A stretch of DNA of 40,725 nucleotides from an uncultured Limosilactobacillus sp. (GCF_934202235.1 NZ_CAKPXS010000010.1:1-40725); one strand, 5' to 3'. Counted from the first letter of the stretch, positions 14,538 to 24,125 are shown. Notes: generated from the sequence alone by a model not told the origin. A program made the numbers and translations.

Positions 14538-16865
14538 ATGAGTAATCAGCTAACCGGCTACCAGGATAATGACCAGCAAGTCACCTTGAACTTCGCAGAG
14601 GGCAAGGACCTGGTATTAAAGATTTTGACTAGCGAAATCGTCGAAGTATTTCAGGACCACGGCTGTCCAACCAACTCCTATGCGGTTGAGGGCGACAAGA
14701 AACGGACAACTAAGTACACCGTCAGTGACAAGGGCGATCACATTGAAATCACGACGAGTGCGCTGCTTATTAAGGCCTACGATGACGCCAAGATTGACGT
14801 CTACGATGGCGATGGCAACCCGCTGGTCATGGACTACCGCGGTCAGCGCAAGCCACTGCCAACCGACATGGACGACGAACACCGCAAGACGGTGATGTCA
14901 GAAGGTCACGCCGTGCACGCTAAGGCCAACCCGGACAACGTTAACTTTGAAATCATTAAGTCACTCAGCCCCGACGAAGTTTTCTATGGTCTGGGTGGTA
15001 AGACTGGTTTCCTGAACAAGCGCGGCTACGAGTACGATAACTGGAACAGTGACGTCCCCGTCCTCCACAACGAAACCGAAACCCACCTCTACAAGTCCAT
15101 TCCGGTGATGTACGGTCTGAAGAACGGCCACCCTTACGGCCTCTTTTTCGACGACACTTACAAGAGTCACTTTGACCTGGGCAAGGAAAGTGACAACTAC
15201 TACTTCTACTCCGCGGTTGGCGGCAATGTTGACTACTACATCATCGGCGGTCACACCCTCAAGGACGTGGTTGCTAACTACACCTACCTGACCGGGGCCA
15301 CGCCACTACCGCAAAAGTGGATGCTGGGTTACCAACAGTCACGGTGGGGCTACAGTACAAGCGACAAGCGGGTCGAGAGCATTGCTGACGGCTTTGCCGA
15401 ACACAACCTGCCAATCGACGTCATCCACCTGGACATTGACTACATGTACGGCTACCGCGACTTCACCTGGGACACCACTAAGTACAAGGACCCGAAAGCC
15501 TTCGTTGCCAAGATGAAGAAACGCGGTATCCGCTTGATGCCAATCCTCGATGCCGGGGTCAAGGTTGACGACCAATACGACATCTACAAGGAAGGGATGG
15601 AAAAGGGCTACTTTGTTACCAACCCTGACGGCAGTGTCTACGTCGGTTCCGTTTGGCCAGGCGACTCCGTCTTCCCTGACTTCGGGAACGAGGACGTCCG
15701 CAAGTGGTGGGCTAAGCACGTCAAGTTCTTTGCCGACATGGGAACCTGCGGTGTCTGGAACGACATGGACGAACCAGCCAACTTCCGTGCTAAAGGTCAA
15801 TTGCCGGACGACATCGTCTTCCATGACGGGACGAACATCAGCACCCACGCCAAGATGCACAATGTCTTCGGCCACCTGCAGGCCCAGGCAGCCTATGAAG
15901 GAATGAAGAACGCCACTGGCAAGCGGCCATACATCATTACCCGGGCCGCATACGCCGGCACGCAGAAGTACTCGACCGTTTGGACTGGTGACAACACCGC
16001 CGTTTGGTCACACCTGCAATTGGCCATTCCGCAACTGAATGGTCTGGGAATGAGCGGTTTTGCCTTTGCCGGCACCGACATTGGTGGGTTCCAGGAAGAC
16101 ACCACGCCAGAATTGCTGACCCGGTGGATTGAAGCTTCCCTCTTTGTGCCACTCTTCCGGAACCACTCCATTTTAGGGTCACGTTACCAAGAGCCATGGG
16201 CCTTTGACAAGCAGACGCTGGACCTCTACCGGAAGTATCTGAACCTGCGTTACCGCTTCATCCCGTACCTTTACGACCAGTTCCGCCACGAAACGCAGTC
16301 TGGCCTGCCGGTAATGCGGCCGCTGGTTCTGAACTACCCGGACGATGAGCAGACCCGCAACCTCAACGATGAATACATGGTTGGCACTAACATTCTCGTT
16401 GCCCCAATTGTCAACCAGGGTGCTACTAAGCGGCTCGTTTACCTGCCGGCTGGTGACTGGGTTGACTTTTGGAACAACGCTGAGTACGCTGGCCAGCAGT
16501 ACATCATGGTCGACGCGCCACTGAGCAAGTTACCGCTCTTCGTCAAGAAGAACACAATCCTGCCGTGGGGCAACAAGGTCATGCACGTTAGCGACGAACC
16601 AGAAAAGGTAATGACCTTCCGGCTCTTCGGCGAATGCGGTTCAACAACCCACTACCAGGACAACGGCTTAGACTTTAACTACCAGCAGGGTGAATACAAC
16701 GACTACTACGTTGAAGTTGCCGAAAATGGTCCAGTGACGGTTGAATTGACCAAGCACGGCTTCAAGCCGGTTTACCACAAGATTTACGTGGAAACCGACC
16801 AGCGCCGGTGCGAATTCCACTTCAACGCCGCCACTGACGAATACGAACTGGTTGCTGAAGACTAA
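14538..16865 (+). CDS. Glycoside hydrolase family 31 alpha-glucosidase
   Basis: The 775-residue enzyme contains the GH31 nucleophile motif WNDMDEP (D409) and the acid/base in the TGDN motif (D485), within a TIM barrel preceded by an N-terminal beta-sandwich. It would hydrolyse alpha-linked glucosides such as maltose, isomaltose or panose, and has no signal peptide, so it is cytosolic. ATG 14538 follows an AAAGGAAG site by 9 nt; an earlier ATG at 14511 lacks one. The operator shared with the MFS gene at 7.3 kb links uptake and hydrolysis. Exact linkage specificity is not readable. Confidence 0.93.
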   Translation: MSNQLTGYQDNDQQVTLNFAEGKDLVLKILTSEIVEVFQDHGCPTNSYAVEGDKKRTTKYTVSDKGDHIEITTSALLIKAYDDAKIDVYDGDGNPLVMDYRGQRKPLPTDMDDEHRKTVMSEGHAVHAKANPDNVNFEIIKSLSPDEVFYGLGGKTGFLNKRGYEYDNWNSDVPVLHNETETHLYKSIPVMYGLKNGHPYGLFFDDTYKSHFDLGKESDNYYFYSAVGGNVDYYIIGGHTLKDVVANYTYLTGATPLPQKWMLGYQQSRWGYSTSDKRVESIADGFAEHNLPIDVIHLDIDYMYGYRDFTWDTTKYKDPKAFVAKMKKRGIRLMPILDAGVKVDDQYDIYKEGMEKGYFVTNPDGSVYVGSVWPGDSVFPDFGNEDVRKWWAKHVKFFADMGTCGVWNDMDEPANFRAKGQLPDDIVFHDGTNISTHAKMHNVFGHLQAQAAYEGMKNATGKRPYIITRAAYAGTQKYSTVWTGDNTAVWSHLQLAIPQLNGLGMSGFAFAGTDIGGFQEDTTPELLTRWIEASLFVPLFRNHSILGSRYQEPWAFDKQTLDLYRKYLNLRYRFIPYLYDQFRHETQSGLPVMRPLVLNYPDDEQTRNLNDEYMVGTNILVAPIVNQGATKRLVYLPAGDWVDFWNNAEYAGQQYIMVDAPLSKLPLFVKKNTILPWGNKVMHVSDEPEKVMTFRLFGECGSTTHYQDNGLDFNYQQGEYNDYYVEVAENGPVTVELTKHGFKPVYHKIYVETDQRRCEFHFNAATDEYELVAED

Positions 16866-16881
16866 TCCATTTTAATCAAAG

Positions 16882-16917
16882 AAGGGCGCGTGACGATTAT
16901 CGCCACACGCCCTTTTG
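16882..16917 (+). terminator. Terminator of the GH31 gene
   Basis: An AAGGGCG-x-GTG / CAC-x-CGCCCTT stem with one C-A mismatch is followed by TTTT, about 16 nt after the stop. Confidence 0.8.
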
Positions 16918-16965
16918 CTGTTGAAAAATCCTGACCACCAACAACGGCAGTCAGGACCTTTGTAA

Positions 16966-17889
16966 TTAATTTTCGTTCAATGCTTCTTCAACCTGGTCGC
17001 CAAAGGGGATGGATGGCATTGCCCCCATCTTCTGAACGGTTAAGCTAGAAGCCCGTTGACCGTAAACCAGGGCTTCTTCAATGTTGTCGAGGTTAGTGTG
17101 GAGCTGAGAAGCCATGGCACCGACAAAGGTATCACCGGCAGCAGTGGTGTCAACTGCCTTAACCTTGAAGGCCGGAACTAGGCCATGCCCATTCGGTGTG
17201 GAGTAGAAGACCCCGCGTGAGCCAAGGGTAATCAACAGGTTGTCCACGCCCTTGTCAGCAAAGTATTCCGCCGTCTTCAGCATCGAATCTTCACCATCCA
17301 GCTTAATCCCGGTCAGGATGGCACTTTCGGTTTCGTTGGGGGCGATGATGTCCGTGTACTTGAGTACTTCCGGATCAATCTCGTGGGCCGGTGCCGGGTT
17401 CAAGAAAGTAATCACCCCGTGTTTCTTCGCTTCTTTGAAAGCTGCTGCCGTCACGTCTTGTGGCGTTTCAAACTGGCTAATTAAGAAGTCAACGGAGTCC
17501 AGGACATCCCCAGTTTCCTTCAGATCTTCCTTGAGCAGGGCTTGGTTGGCACCACCGTAAACCATGATGTGGTTTTGACCATTGACATCAAGGGTGACCA
17601 GCGCCGTCCCCGTCCCGTGAACCTTGTCGACCACGATGCAGTCGGTGTCGACGTGTTCCTCCTTTAATGCTTCCAGCATGAACTTCCCTTCGTTGTCGTC
17701 CCCAACTTTCCCGATAAAATAGGTCTTAGCTCCGGAACGAGCTGCGGCAACCGCCTGGTTAGCGCCCTTACCACCAGGTGCAGAACTCTTGCTGATCGCA
17801 GAGATCGTTTCGCCCGGTTGTGGGAAACGTCCAACGTGGTAAGTTGTGTCAACGTTAATACTGCCGAGAACCGCAATCTTGTTACTCAT
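16966..17889 (-). CDS. rbsK: Ribokinase
   Basis: The 307-residue PfkB-family kinase has GGKGAN (39-44) near the substrate site and the TTAAGDTF anion hole with catalytic D253. Length and motifs match RbsK, which phosphorylates ribose to ribose-5-phosphate. ATG 17889 is chosen because AAAGGAGG lies 8 nt upstream. Its promoter has a cre-type site across the -35 and a second LacI-type motif also found at the nucleoside hydrolase gene at 39.2 kb. That fits ribose salvage from nucleosides. No ribose transporter is seen here. Confidence 0.93.
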   Translation of the reverse strand: MSNKIAVLGSINVDTTYHVGRFPQPGETISAISKSSAPGGKGANQAVAAARSGAKTYFIGKVGDDNEGKFMLEALKEEHVDTDCIVVDKVHGTGTALVTLDVNGQNHIMVYGGANQALLKEDLKETGDVLDSVDFLISQFETPQDVTAAAFKEAKKHGVITFLNPAPAHEIDPEVLKYTDIIAPNETESAILTGIKLDGEDSMLKTAEYFADKGVDNLLITLGSRGVFYSTPNGHGLVPAFKVKAVDTTAAGDTFVGAMASQLHTNLDNIEEALVYGQRASSLTVQKMGAMPSIPFGDQVEEALNEN

Positions 17890-17927
17890 TAAAAATTCCT
17901 CCTTTAAGTCCACTGCAAAGCTTTGTA

Positions 17928-17982
17928 AATCGTTTTACGTACTAATTCTAGTTTAACATAACATGTTTTGAAATCGATTGCA
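17928..17982 (-). promoter_or_regulatory. rbsK promoter with cre site and a LacI-type motif
   Basis: On the minus strand TTGCAA, a 17-bp spacer and TATGTT form a promoter. TGAAATCGATTGCA (plus strand, 17969-17982) matches the cre consensus and overlaps the -35. Downstream of the -10, AATCGTTTTACGTA (plus strand, 17928-17941) matches the reverse of 39089-39102 at 13 of 14 positions. Confidence 0.65.
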
Positions 17983-17991
17983 AGCCACAGC

Positions 17992-18026
17992 TAATAAAAA
18001 ACGCGCGCTGCATTCTGCCGCACGCG
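17992..18026 (-). terminator. Terminator of the rluA-terC-trx operon
   Basis: On the minus strand a 10-bp GC-rich stem (18017-18026 with 18002-18011, one wobble and one mismatch) is followed by TTTTTTATTAG, 6 nt after the thioredoxin stop. Confidence 0.85.
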
Positions 18027-18032
18027 AACTAA

Positions 18033-18350
18033 TTACCGGGCCAGCTGCCGTTGCAGGTAGTGGTCGAGTTTTTCAAACGGGTAAACACCCGTCACTTTTT
18101 CTTTACCGACACCGTCCCGGAAAACGACCAGTGAAGGAATGCTAAACACCTTATACCGCTGGGGAATTTCCGTCTGGTGGTCAATATTGTACTTGACGAA
18201 CTTAATCTGGTCGCCATATTTTTCCTCTAACTTGGCCATCGTCGGCGCCATCATCTTGCACGGCCCACACCACGGCGCCCAAAAGTCAACCACCGTCAGT
18301 GGCCCCGCAACAGCTTGCTGAAAGTTATCATTATTGGCGATCGTTGCCAC
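18033..18350 (-). CDS. Thioredoxin
   Basis: The 105-residue protein has the thioredoxin active site WCGPC (C28, C31) and the cis-proline region IPSLVVF. The start is GTG 18350, supported by AAGGAGGAG about 7 nt upstream. A longer open frame to 18464 has no such site and runs through the upstream gene. The first 20 bases overlap the end of the TerC gene, so it is the last gene of that operon. It reduces protein disulfides in the cytosol; whether it is the main TrxA or an accessory copy cannot be told. Confidence 0.92.
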   Translation of the reverse strand: MATIANNDNFQQAVAGPLTVVDFWAPWCGPCKMMAPTMAKLEEKYGDQIKFVKYNIDHQTEIPQRYKVFSIPSLVVFRDGVGKEKVTGVYPFEKLDHYLQRQLAR

Positions 18351-19116
18351 TATTAGTCTCCTCCTTGGTTGTCGGCTTAACCTTCTTCCGAACAACGTGA
18401 ATGATAAAGGTAACGGCAAAGACTGCCAGGATAAAAATCCCAAACCAGTTCGCCGGAATTTCAATATCGATGGCCGGAATCGTCAAAAACAGCTTGACGG
18501 CAATGACTGCAATCAGCACATAGGCCATTGGCTCCAACTCGGGGACCTTCCGCATCAGTTTCATAATGATCTCGGCAATTCCCCGCATACACAAGATCCC
18601 GATCATCCCCCCGATCAGGACGATCACCGGGTTACTTGAGATGGCTAGCGAGGCTAAGACCGAGTCAACGGAAAAGATGATATCCATAAACTCGATTTGT
18701 ATGACGACAAACCAGAATAGTCGGCGTCCCGTCAGCTTAGTCTTTTTTTGATGAGACTTGCGCAGCGGCTGCTTGCCCACAAACTTAAAGCGAAAGAAAC
18801 GGTAAACCAGGTACAGCAAGTAGGCTGCACCGATGACCTTAATTTCCCAGAAATGGATTAAAAACGTTCCGACCCCGATAATCAGGAAACGGAAAATATA
18901 GGCACCCCACAAGCCGTAAAACAGTGATTCTTCCTGTTCCTTTAAGGACGGGAGAACCCGCGTCTGGGCGGCTAAGACAATCGCATTGTCGACTGACAAG
19001 AGACATTCGATCATGACCAGCGAGAAAATAATTAACCAGTCCTGCCCCGACGTAATAACATTTTGCCAGTTTTCTAAACTGAAAAACGGCCCGTAAAGCT
19101 TAACTAAAAGTGACAA
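18331..19116 (-). CDS. TerC-family integral membrane protein
   Basis: This 261-residue protein has seven or so hydrophobic helices and the TerC signatures ECLLSVDNAIVLA and EFMDIIFSVDSVLA, whose paired acidic residues probably bind metal. Members such as YceF/YkoY are linked to manganese export and metallation of secreted enzymes, an inference here. The start appears to be TTG 19116 after an AAGGAAGG site. No yybP-ykoY riboswitch space exists: the pseudouridine-synthase gene ends only 29 nt upstream. It overlaps the thioredoxin gene. Confidence 0.9.
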   Translation of the reverse strand: MSLLVKLYGPFFSLENWQNVITSGQDWLIIFSLVMIECLLSVDNAIVLAAQTRVLPSLKEQEESLFYGLWGAYIFRFLIIGVGTFLIHFWEIKVIGAAYLLYLVYRFFRFKFVGKQPLRKSHQKKTKLTGRRLFWFVVIQIEFMDIIFSVDSVLASLAISSNPVIVLIGGMIGILCMRGIAEIIMKLMRKVPELEPMAYVLIAVIAVKLFLTIPAIDIEIPANWFGIFILAVFAVTFIIHVVRKKVKPTTKEETNSGNDRQ

Positions 19117-19145
19117 TCAATGCCCTTCCTTCATTTTTGGTTTTC

Positions 19146-20060
19146 CTAAACTTTTCCTATGTGGTATTTTAGCAAACTTTGTTGAAAATAGTTAGCGATT
19201 GGCGCTTGAACAATTTCTTCTTCCTGCGAAAAAGGTATCACTAGTCGCAGCCAGGCACCATGAAGGAGCAACGGCGGTTGACCATAGCGCGGGTTGTACA
19301 GCGGATCACCGATAATCGGGTGCCTGTCATAGGCCAGGTGGACCCGCAGCTGGTGGGTGCGACCAGTATGCAGGCTTAATTTGAGTAACGTCGCCTGCTC
19401 ATTTGCTGCTAACGTCTGGTAATCAGTCCAGGCCGACTGGGCCCCCACGCCACCAACCTGGCGTTTCCGTTTATCATCCCGGTCCCGGCCAATCGACCAC
19501 CGCCAGCTGCCGTTTGCCGGTGAAACCCGTCCCTCCGCCAGTGCCAAATAGGTCCGGTGAATCCGATTAGCACTAATCAACCGGTCAAGGATGGGGACGA
19601 CCACCGGGTTCTTGGCGATAATCAAGGCCCCGCTCGTCTGCTGGTCAATCCGGTGGACCATAAAGGCCTCACTACCTGATCCCGCTAAATAACCAGCCGC
19701 ATCGTTCATCACTGTCCCGGTCTCTCCGTGATAATTAGGATGGCACTTCTGCCCCGCTGGTTTATTGACCACCAGCAAGTCCCGGGTTTCGAAGAGGACC
19801 GTCAGCTGAGGATGAGTCGCGGGAATGTAGGACGACTGGCCAGTCCGAAATTCATCACCAATAAAACGGAGCGTCACCTGGTCACCCGGGCCCACCACGG
19901 TATTAACCGGTCGGTACTGACCATTGACCAGCACGTTACGCCTGGTGCGGAGGTAGTGCACAAACCGCCGTGGCAGCAACCACTGTTTTGCTAACAACTC
20001 GTGCAGCGGTCGTGGCTGCTGACTAGCTGCCAGCTGGTTAACGATTTCCCAGCGCTTCAT
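19146..20060 (-). CDS. RluA-family RNA pseudouridine synthase
   Basis: The 304-residue enzyme has the RluA-family active-site motif HRIDQQTSG with catalytic D139, a downstream RTHQLRVHL motif, and an N-terminal S4-like segment. It isomerises uridine in rRNA or tRNA. ATG 20060 is chosen for its spacing from AAGAAGG. It heads the rluA-terC-trx operon. The target nucleotide cannot be named: RluD- and YjbO/YhcT-type proteins are similar at this level. Confidence 0.9.
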   Translation of the reverse strand: MKRWEIVNQLAASQQPRPLHELLAKQWLLPRRFVHYLRTRRNVLVNGQYRPVNTVVGPGDQVTLRFIGDEFRTGQSSYIPATHPQLTVLFETRDLLVVNKPAGQKCHPNYHGETGTVMNDAAGYLAGSGSEAFMVHRIDQQTSGALIIAKNPVVVPILDRLISANRIHRTYLALAEGRVSPANGSWRWSIGRDRDDKRKRQVGGVGAQSAWTDYQTLAANEQATLLKLSLHTGRTHQLRVHLAYDRHPIIGDPLYNPRYGQPPLLLHGAWLRLVIPFSQEEEIVQAPIANYFQQSLLKYHIGKV

Positions 20061-20187
20061 CTCCATCCCCTTCTTTCTGGCAGTCATTATACCTTATTCC
20101 AATCGGTTAGCGACCATGAAGTCACTTTACTTTTCGGCAATTAAATAGTTCAATAGTGAGTGAGAATAAAGAAAGGATGGGGCCGCC

Positions 20188-21102
20188 ATGCTCAGTGCCG
20201 AAAAAATCAACCACCGCAGCCAGTGGATCAGCGTCTTCGAGCCGCTGCCCAACGAACGTGAAGACCTGGTTAACAAATACGAGGTCACGACAGAACTGCT
20301 GGGTTACGCCATTGACCCCTACGAAAAGGCACGGGTGGAAGTCGACCCCAATGCCGGGATTATTTTGCTGATCTTTGACGTCTACGTACCAACACATACC
20401 GTTTCATCAGCCCAAACCGCCCCGGTCGGGTTCATGCTAACCGCCAACAATATCATCACCTTTACTAACGCGCAAACCAACTTTGTCAACGGGATGATGG
20501 TCGAGCAGCTCAACACCCTCAAAGAACGGGGGCCCATCAACGACCGAATCGACCTGGTATTACCGGTGCTCTACCGCCTGTCGACGGCCTACTTTGGTCC
20601 AATTCGCCGGGCCGACCAGCAACGCCAGCAAATCCAGGAAAACCTGGAAAGTCACACCGAGCGGAAAGCTATTACCGAGTTCATGGAAATCGAAACCGGA
20701 CTGGTCTACATCCTGACCTCGCTGAAGGGTAACGTTTCGTTACTCCAAGAAATGAAACGCCGCCTGAAGAACCTGTCGCAAAAACAGCAAAATGACCTCG
20801 ACGACGTGATTATCGAAGCCCAGCAGGGGCTAGAGATGGCCCAGATGACGTCCGACGTTTCCGAGCGGGTGTCTAACGCCTACAGCAAGGTCCTCGATAG
20901 CAACCTGAACCAAACAATGAAACTACTGACGATTATTTCCGTCGTCCTGACCATTCCGACAATTGTCTCTGGATTTTACGGTGAAAACGTCAAGCTGCCG
21001 TTAGCCAACTTTGCCTACTCCTGGCAGATTACCCTGTTGATCATGCTAATCCTCAGTCTGATCACGCTAGTCCTCATCACTAACCATCATTTTTGGAAAT
21101 AA
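20188..21102 (+). CDS. CorA-like divalent cation transporter with altered GMN motif
   Basis: The 304-residue protein has a cytosolic N-terminal domain, a long stalk helix (about 180-240) and two C-terminal membrane helices with the CorA layout. The conserved GMN loop between them reads G265-E266-N267 (GFYGENVKLP), the methionine codon replaced by GAA at 20983-20985. CorA channels import Mg2+ or Co2+ as pentamers; GMN substitutions generally impair or alter transport, so ion preference is uncertain. AAAGGATG precedes ATG 20188. It is monocistronic with a moderate terminator downstream. Confidence 0.9.
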   Translation: MLSAEKINHRSQWISVFEPLPNEREDLVNKYEVTTELLGYAIDPYEKARVEVDPNAGIILLIFDVYVPTHTVSSAQTAPVGFMLTANNIITFTNAQTNFVNGMMVEQLNTLKERGPINDRIDLVLPVLYRLSTAYFGPIRRADQQRQQIQENLESHTERKAITEFMEIETGLVYILTSLKGNVSLLQEMKRRLKNLSQKQQNDLDDVIIEAQQGLEMAQMTSDVSERVSNAYSKVLDSNLNQTMKLLTIISVVLTIPTIVSGFYGENVKLPLANFAYSWQITLLIMLILSLITLVLITNHHFWK

Positions 21103-21118
21103 CAAAATTGTGATTTTA

Positions 21119-21155
21119 GCGGGAGCCCGTTGCCAAACGTTGCCCCCGTTTTCTA
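21119..21155 (+). terminator. Probable terminator of the CorA-like gene
   Basis: A CGGG-x-GC / GC-x-CCCG stem with a large loop is followed by TTTTCT. It is weaker than the other terminators in the window. Confidence 0.55.
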
Positions 21156-21218
21156 ATTGGTATAAGATGATTAACAACAGTAATTAGCAAAAGATTGATT
21201 GAAAGAAGCGATTATTTA

Positions 21219-22649
21219 ATGGCCAACAAAAAACTTTCCTCATGTACTGCTATTCTCGTCGGGAAAGGCGCAACGATGGACGGTTCCACCATCATTGCCC
21301 GTGACGAAGACGGTTATGATGGTGTCAACCCGAAGACCTTCACTGTCGTCCCAGCCAAGCACTACGACGAACACTTTGTTTCCAAGTACAACGGCTTTGA
21401 AATGGACTTGCAGGGCGACGGCTGCCGCTACACTGCAACCCCTAACGGTGACCCGAGCGAAGGGATCTGGGGCGAACAGGGAATTAACGAATACAACGTG
21501 GCAATGAGTTCCACCGAAACCGAAGGAACCAACGCCCGCTGCCTTGGCCACGACCCGCTGGTCAAGAACGGGCTGAACGAAGATGCCATGCTGTCCGTTG
21601 TCCTGCCCTTTATCAAGAGTGCCAGTGAAGGCGTTGCCCGTCTCGGTAAGTTAATTGAAAAGTACGGGACCGGCGAATGCAACGGGATCGCCTTTTCTGA
21701 CCACGACGAAATCTGGTACCTGGAAACGGGTGCTGGTCACCACTGGGCAGCCCAACGGATTCCGGACAACTCTTATGCCATCTGCCCGAACATCATGTGC
21801 ATTGAAGAGATTGATTTCAACGACCCGGACAATTTTATGTTTGATCCAAACCTCCAAAGCTTCGTTGAAAAGTACCACCTGAACCCAACGCCAGAAAGCT
21901 TTAACTACCGCAACATTTTTGGAACCCAGAGCGAAGCGGATGCTTACTATAACACCCCACGGACTTGGTATGGTCAAAAGCTGTTCAACCCAAGCATTGA
22001 ACAGGACCCAACCAGCCAGGATATGCCATGGCTTCGTCAACCAGAAAAGAAGATTGCAGTCGAAGACGTCGAAAAGTTCCTGTCGTCGCACTACAACGGC
22101 ACCGAATACGACCCATTTGACACCTTTGCTTCTGGCGATAAAAAGCAGCAAAAGAAGTTCCGTTCAATTGCCCTCGACCGGAACCAATCATCCTGCATTC
22201 TCCAGTTGCGTAACGACGTTCCAGCCGAATTCTCCGCTATTCAGTGGGTCAACTTCGGCTTCTACGCTTACAGCCCGTATGTGCCATTCTACACGAACAT
22301 CACTGACACACCGGCTAACTACAAGGTTGCTAGCCAGGAAGTGACTGCCGACTCCGCTTACTGGATGCACAAGTTGCTTGAGGTCGTTGTTGAGCCACGC
22401 TACCACCAGTTCATCAACGAAGTGAACGCCTTCCGCGACGGCTGCCAAAGCTATGGCCTGTCCCGGATTGATGAGATTGATGCCAAGGCCAAGGGTCTCG
22501 CTGGCGACGAACTAACTGCCTACCTGACGAAGGAAAGCATCGCCACGGGGAACGAAATTAGTCACCGCACCCACCTGCTGCTCAGCTCACTGATCCGTCA
22601 GACCCTGCTGAGTTCCAAGTACCAGTACGAGATGGGCGACAACCTATAA
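21219..22649 (+). CDS. pepD: C69-family dipeptidase
   Basis: The 476-residue enzyme belongs to the Ntn-hydrolase dipeptidase family C69. A short propeptide (MANKKLSS) precedes C9, the nucleophile freed by autocleavage, followed by TAILVGKGATMDGSTIIARDED. Length fits lactobacillar PepD proteins, which cleave many dipeptides in the cytosol. ATG 21219 follows a weak GAAAGAAG site; an upstream in-frame start at 21195 would place the cysteine deeper and is less likely. With PepN at 29-31.6 kb it serves peptide use. Confidence 0.93.
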   Translation: MANKKLSSCTAILVGKGATMDGSTIIARDEDGYDGVNPKTFTVVPAKHYDEHFVSKYNGFEMDLQGDGCRYTATPNGDPSEGIWGEQGINEYNVAMSSTETEGTNARCLGHDPLVKNGLNEDAMLSVVLPFIKSASEGVARLGKLIEKYGTGECNGIAFSDHDEIWYLETGAGHHWAAQRIPDNSYAICPNIMCIEEIDFNDPDNFMFDPNLQSFVEKYHLNPTPESFNYRNIFGTQSEADAYYNTPRTWYGQKLFNPSIEQDPTSQDMPWLRQPEKKIAVEDVEKFLSSHYNGTEYDPFDTFASGDKKQQKKFRSIALDRNQSSCILQLRNDVPAEFSAIQWVNFGFYAYSPYVPFYTNITDTPANYKVASQEVTADSAYWMHKLLEVVVEPRYHQFINEVNAFRDGCQSYGLSRIDEIDAKAKGLAGDELTAYLTKESIATGNEISHRTHLLLSSLIRQTLLSSKYQYEMGDNL

Positions 22650-22669
22650 AAAGGATGCCTAACGTCAAT

Positions 22670-22702
22670 AACTCCTGCTACTGTGAAGTGGCGGGAGTTT
22701 TT
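22670..22702 (+). terminator. Terminator of pepD
   Basis: A 12-bp stem with two wobble pairs (22670-22681 with 22687-22698) is followed by TTTT. It lies about 20 nt past the stop. Confidence 0.85.
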
Positions 22703-22790
22703 ATGTTCCCAACAGGCATTTTATTTTTCTTCGTCACCGCTTTCAATTATGATGAGAGCAGCAAACGTGCACGCAAACGGAGGTCGTCAC

Positions 22791-24125
22791 ATGAAAAAAT
22801 ATGATTACATTATCCTTGGTACCGGTCCCGCTGGTTACAAACTGGCCCGCCTATTAGCTAAAACCGGCAAGTCCCTGCTGGCGGTAGAAGGCGGACTCTT
22901 TGGTGGTACCTGTCCCAACGTCGGCTGTGAACCAAAAATCTTCCTGTCGGGTGCCATCCACGTGGCTCAAGCTAGTCGGCAGTTAGTTGGCCGCGGCATC
23001 AGTCAGCCCGCAGTTGTCGACTGGGACCAATTAATGGCCACCAAGAAGGCCCGTTTTGATTCCTGGCCCAATGAAACCAAGGCGATTTATGAAAAAATGT
23101 GTGACGTGGCGGAAGGCTACGGCCGCTTCACCGGTCCGCACACGATTGAGGTTGCTGGCCGGCAGTACGAAGGTAACCACATTATTATTGCCACCGGTCA
23201 CCGGCCACACCGCTTGACCATCCCCGGTGCTGACTTGATGCACGACAGTAGCGACGTTCTCTCCCTTGAACACCGTCCCAACCGCGCCGTCTTTATTGGT
23301 GGCGGCTATGTCGCCATTGAACTAGCCTCCTTCCTCGCCGCTGCCGGGACGAAGGTAGAGATGTTAATCCGCTCCGACCGGATCCTCCGCGGTTTTTACA
23401 GCAAGTACGCCGCCGCAATGGTGACGGCGTTGGCCAAGCAGGGGGTAGCATTCCACTTCCACACAAATGCGACCCGGGTTGACCAGGATGGTCAGTCCTT
23501 CCGCGTGACTACCAACCGGGGAAGAACGATCGACACTGACTACGTTGTTGACGCTAGTGGCCGGGTCCCCAACATTGAAAAGCTCAACTTGCCAGCCGCC
23601 GGGATTGCCGCCTCTGCTAAGGGGATCGACGTCAATGACCACCTTCAAACCACTGTCCCCGGTGTCTACGCAATCGGTGACATTACTAGCCAGAACGTTC
23701 CCAAACTAACAACAGTGGCTGAACTAGAGGCCGACTACCTCTACCAGCTGCTGGAAGGCAAGCAGACCGCTGCTCTCCACTACCCAACTATCGGCACAGC
23801 CGCCTTTGCCTTTCCGGAAATTGCCCAGGTGGGAGTCAGTCCGGATGACGCGGCTGACAACTCTTCCTACCAGGTCGAAGAACGCTCGCTGGGTGGTGGC
23901 AGTTTTTATGCCGGACTCAACGAACAGGATGCCCAATTAACCCTCGTTTACGACCAGGACAATCAGCTCGTTGGTGCGAGTGAAATTGGTGCCACCGCCG
24001 CTGACGATATCAATAACCTGGTGCCCGTGATTGGCTTGCAAATTACGCGGCAAGAATGGCAACGACACGTGTTACCACTCTACCCCGCCCTGGCGGATAA
24101 GGTTAGCGGACTACTGAAAAAGTAA
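22791..24125 (+). CDS. FAD-dependent disulfide oxidoreductase (glutathione reductase-like)
   Basis: The 444-residue flavoprotein has an FAD-binding GTGPAG motif (10-15), the redox-active pair C41 and C46 in GGTCPNVGCEPK, a central NAD(P) GGGYVAIE motif and a C-terminal dimerisation domain ending near LYPAL. The lysine follows EP rather than PS, as in the YkgC-like branch, and the C-terminal HxxE-type catalytic base seen in glutathione reductase is not clear, so the substrate may not be glutathione. ATG 22791 has a CGGAGG site 7 nt upstream. Confidence 0.88.
   Translation: MKKYDYIILGTGPAGYKLARLLAKTGKSLLAVEGGLFGGTCPNVGCEPKIFLSGAIHVAQASRQLVGRGISQPAVVDWDQLMATKKARFDSWPNETKAIYEKMCDVAEGYGRFTGPHTIEVAGRQYEGNHIIIATGHRPHRLTIPGADLMHDSSDVLSLEHRPNRAVFIGGGYVAIELASFLAAAGTKVEMLIRSDRILRGFYSKYAAAMVTALAKQGVAFHFHTNATRVDQDGQSFRVTTNRGRTIDTDYVVDASGRVPNIEKLNLPAAGIAASAKGIDVNDHLQTTVPGVYAIGDITSQNVPKLTTVAELEADYLYQLLEGKQTAALHYPTIGTAAFAFPEIAQVGVSPDDAADNSSYQVEERSLGGGSFYAGLNEQDAQLTLVYDQDNQLVGASEIGATAADDINNLVPVIGLQITRQEWQRHVLPLYPALADKVSGLLKK

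Noticed and set aside
18351..18464. N-terminal extension of thioredoxin to position 18464
   Set aside because: It runs inside the TerC gene; the GTG at 18350 has a strong ribosome binding site and gives the normal thioredoxin length.
19117..19145. Possible yybP-ykoY manganese riboswitch before the TerC gene
   Set aside because: Only 29 nt separate it from the preceding gene, too short for the riboswitch.
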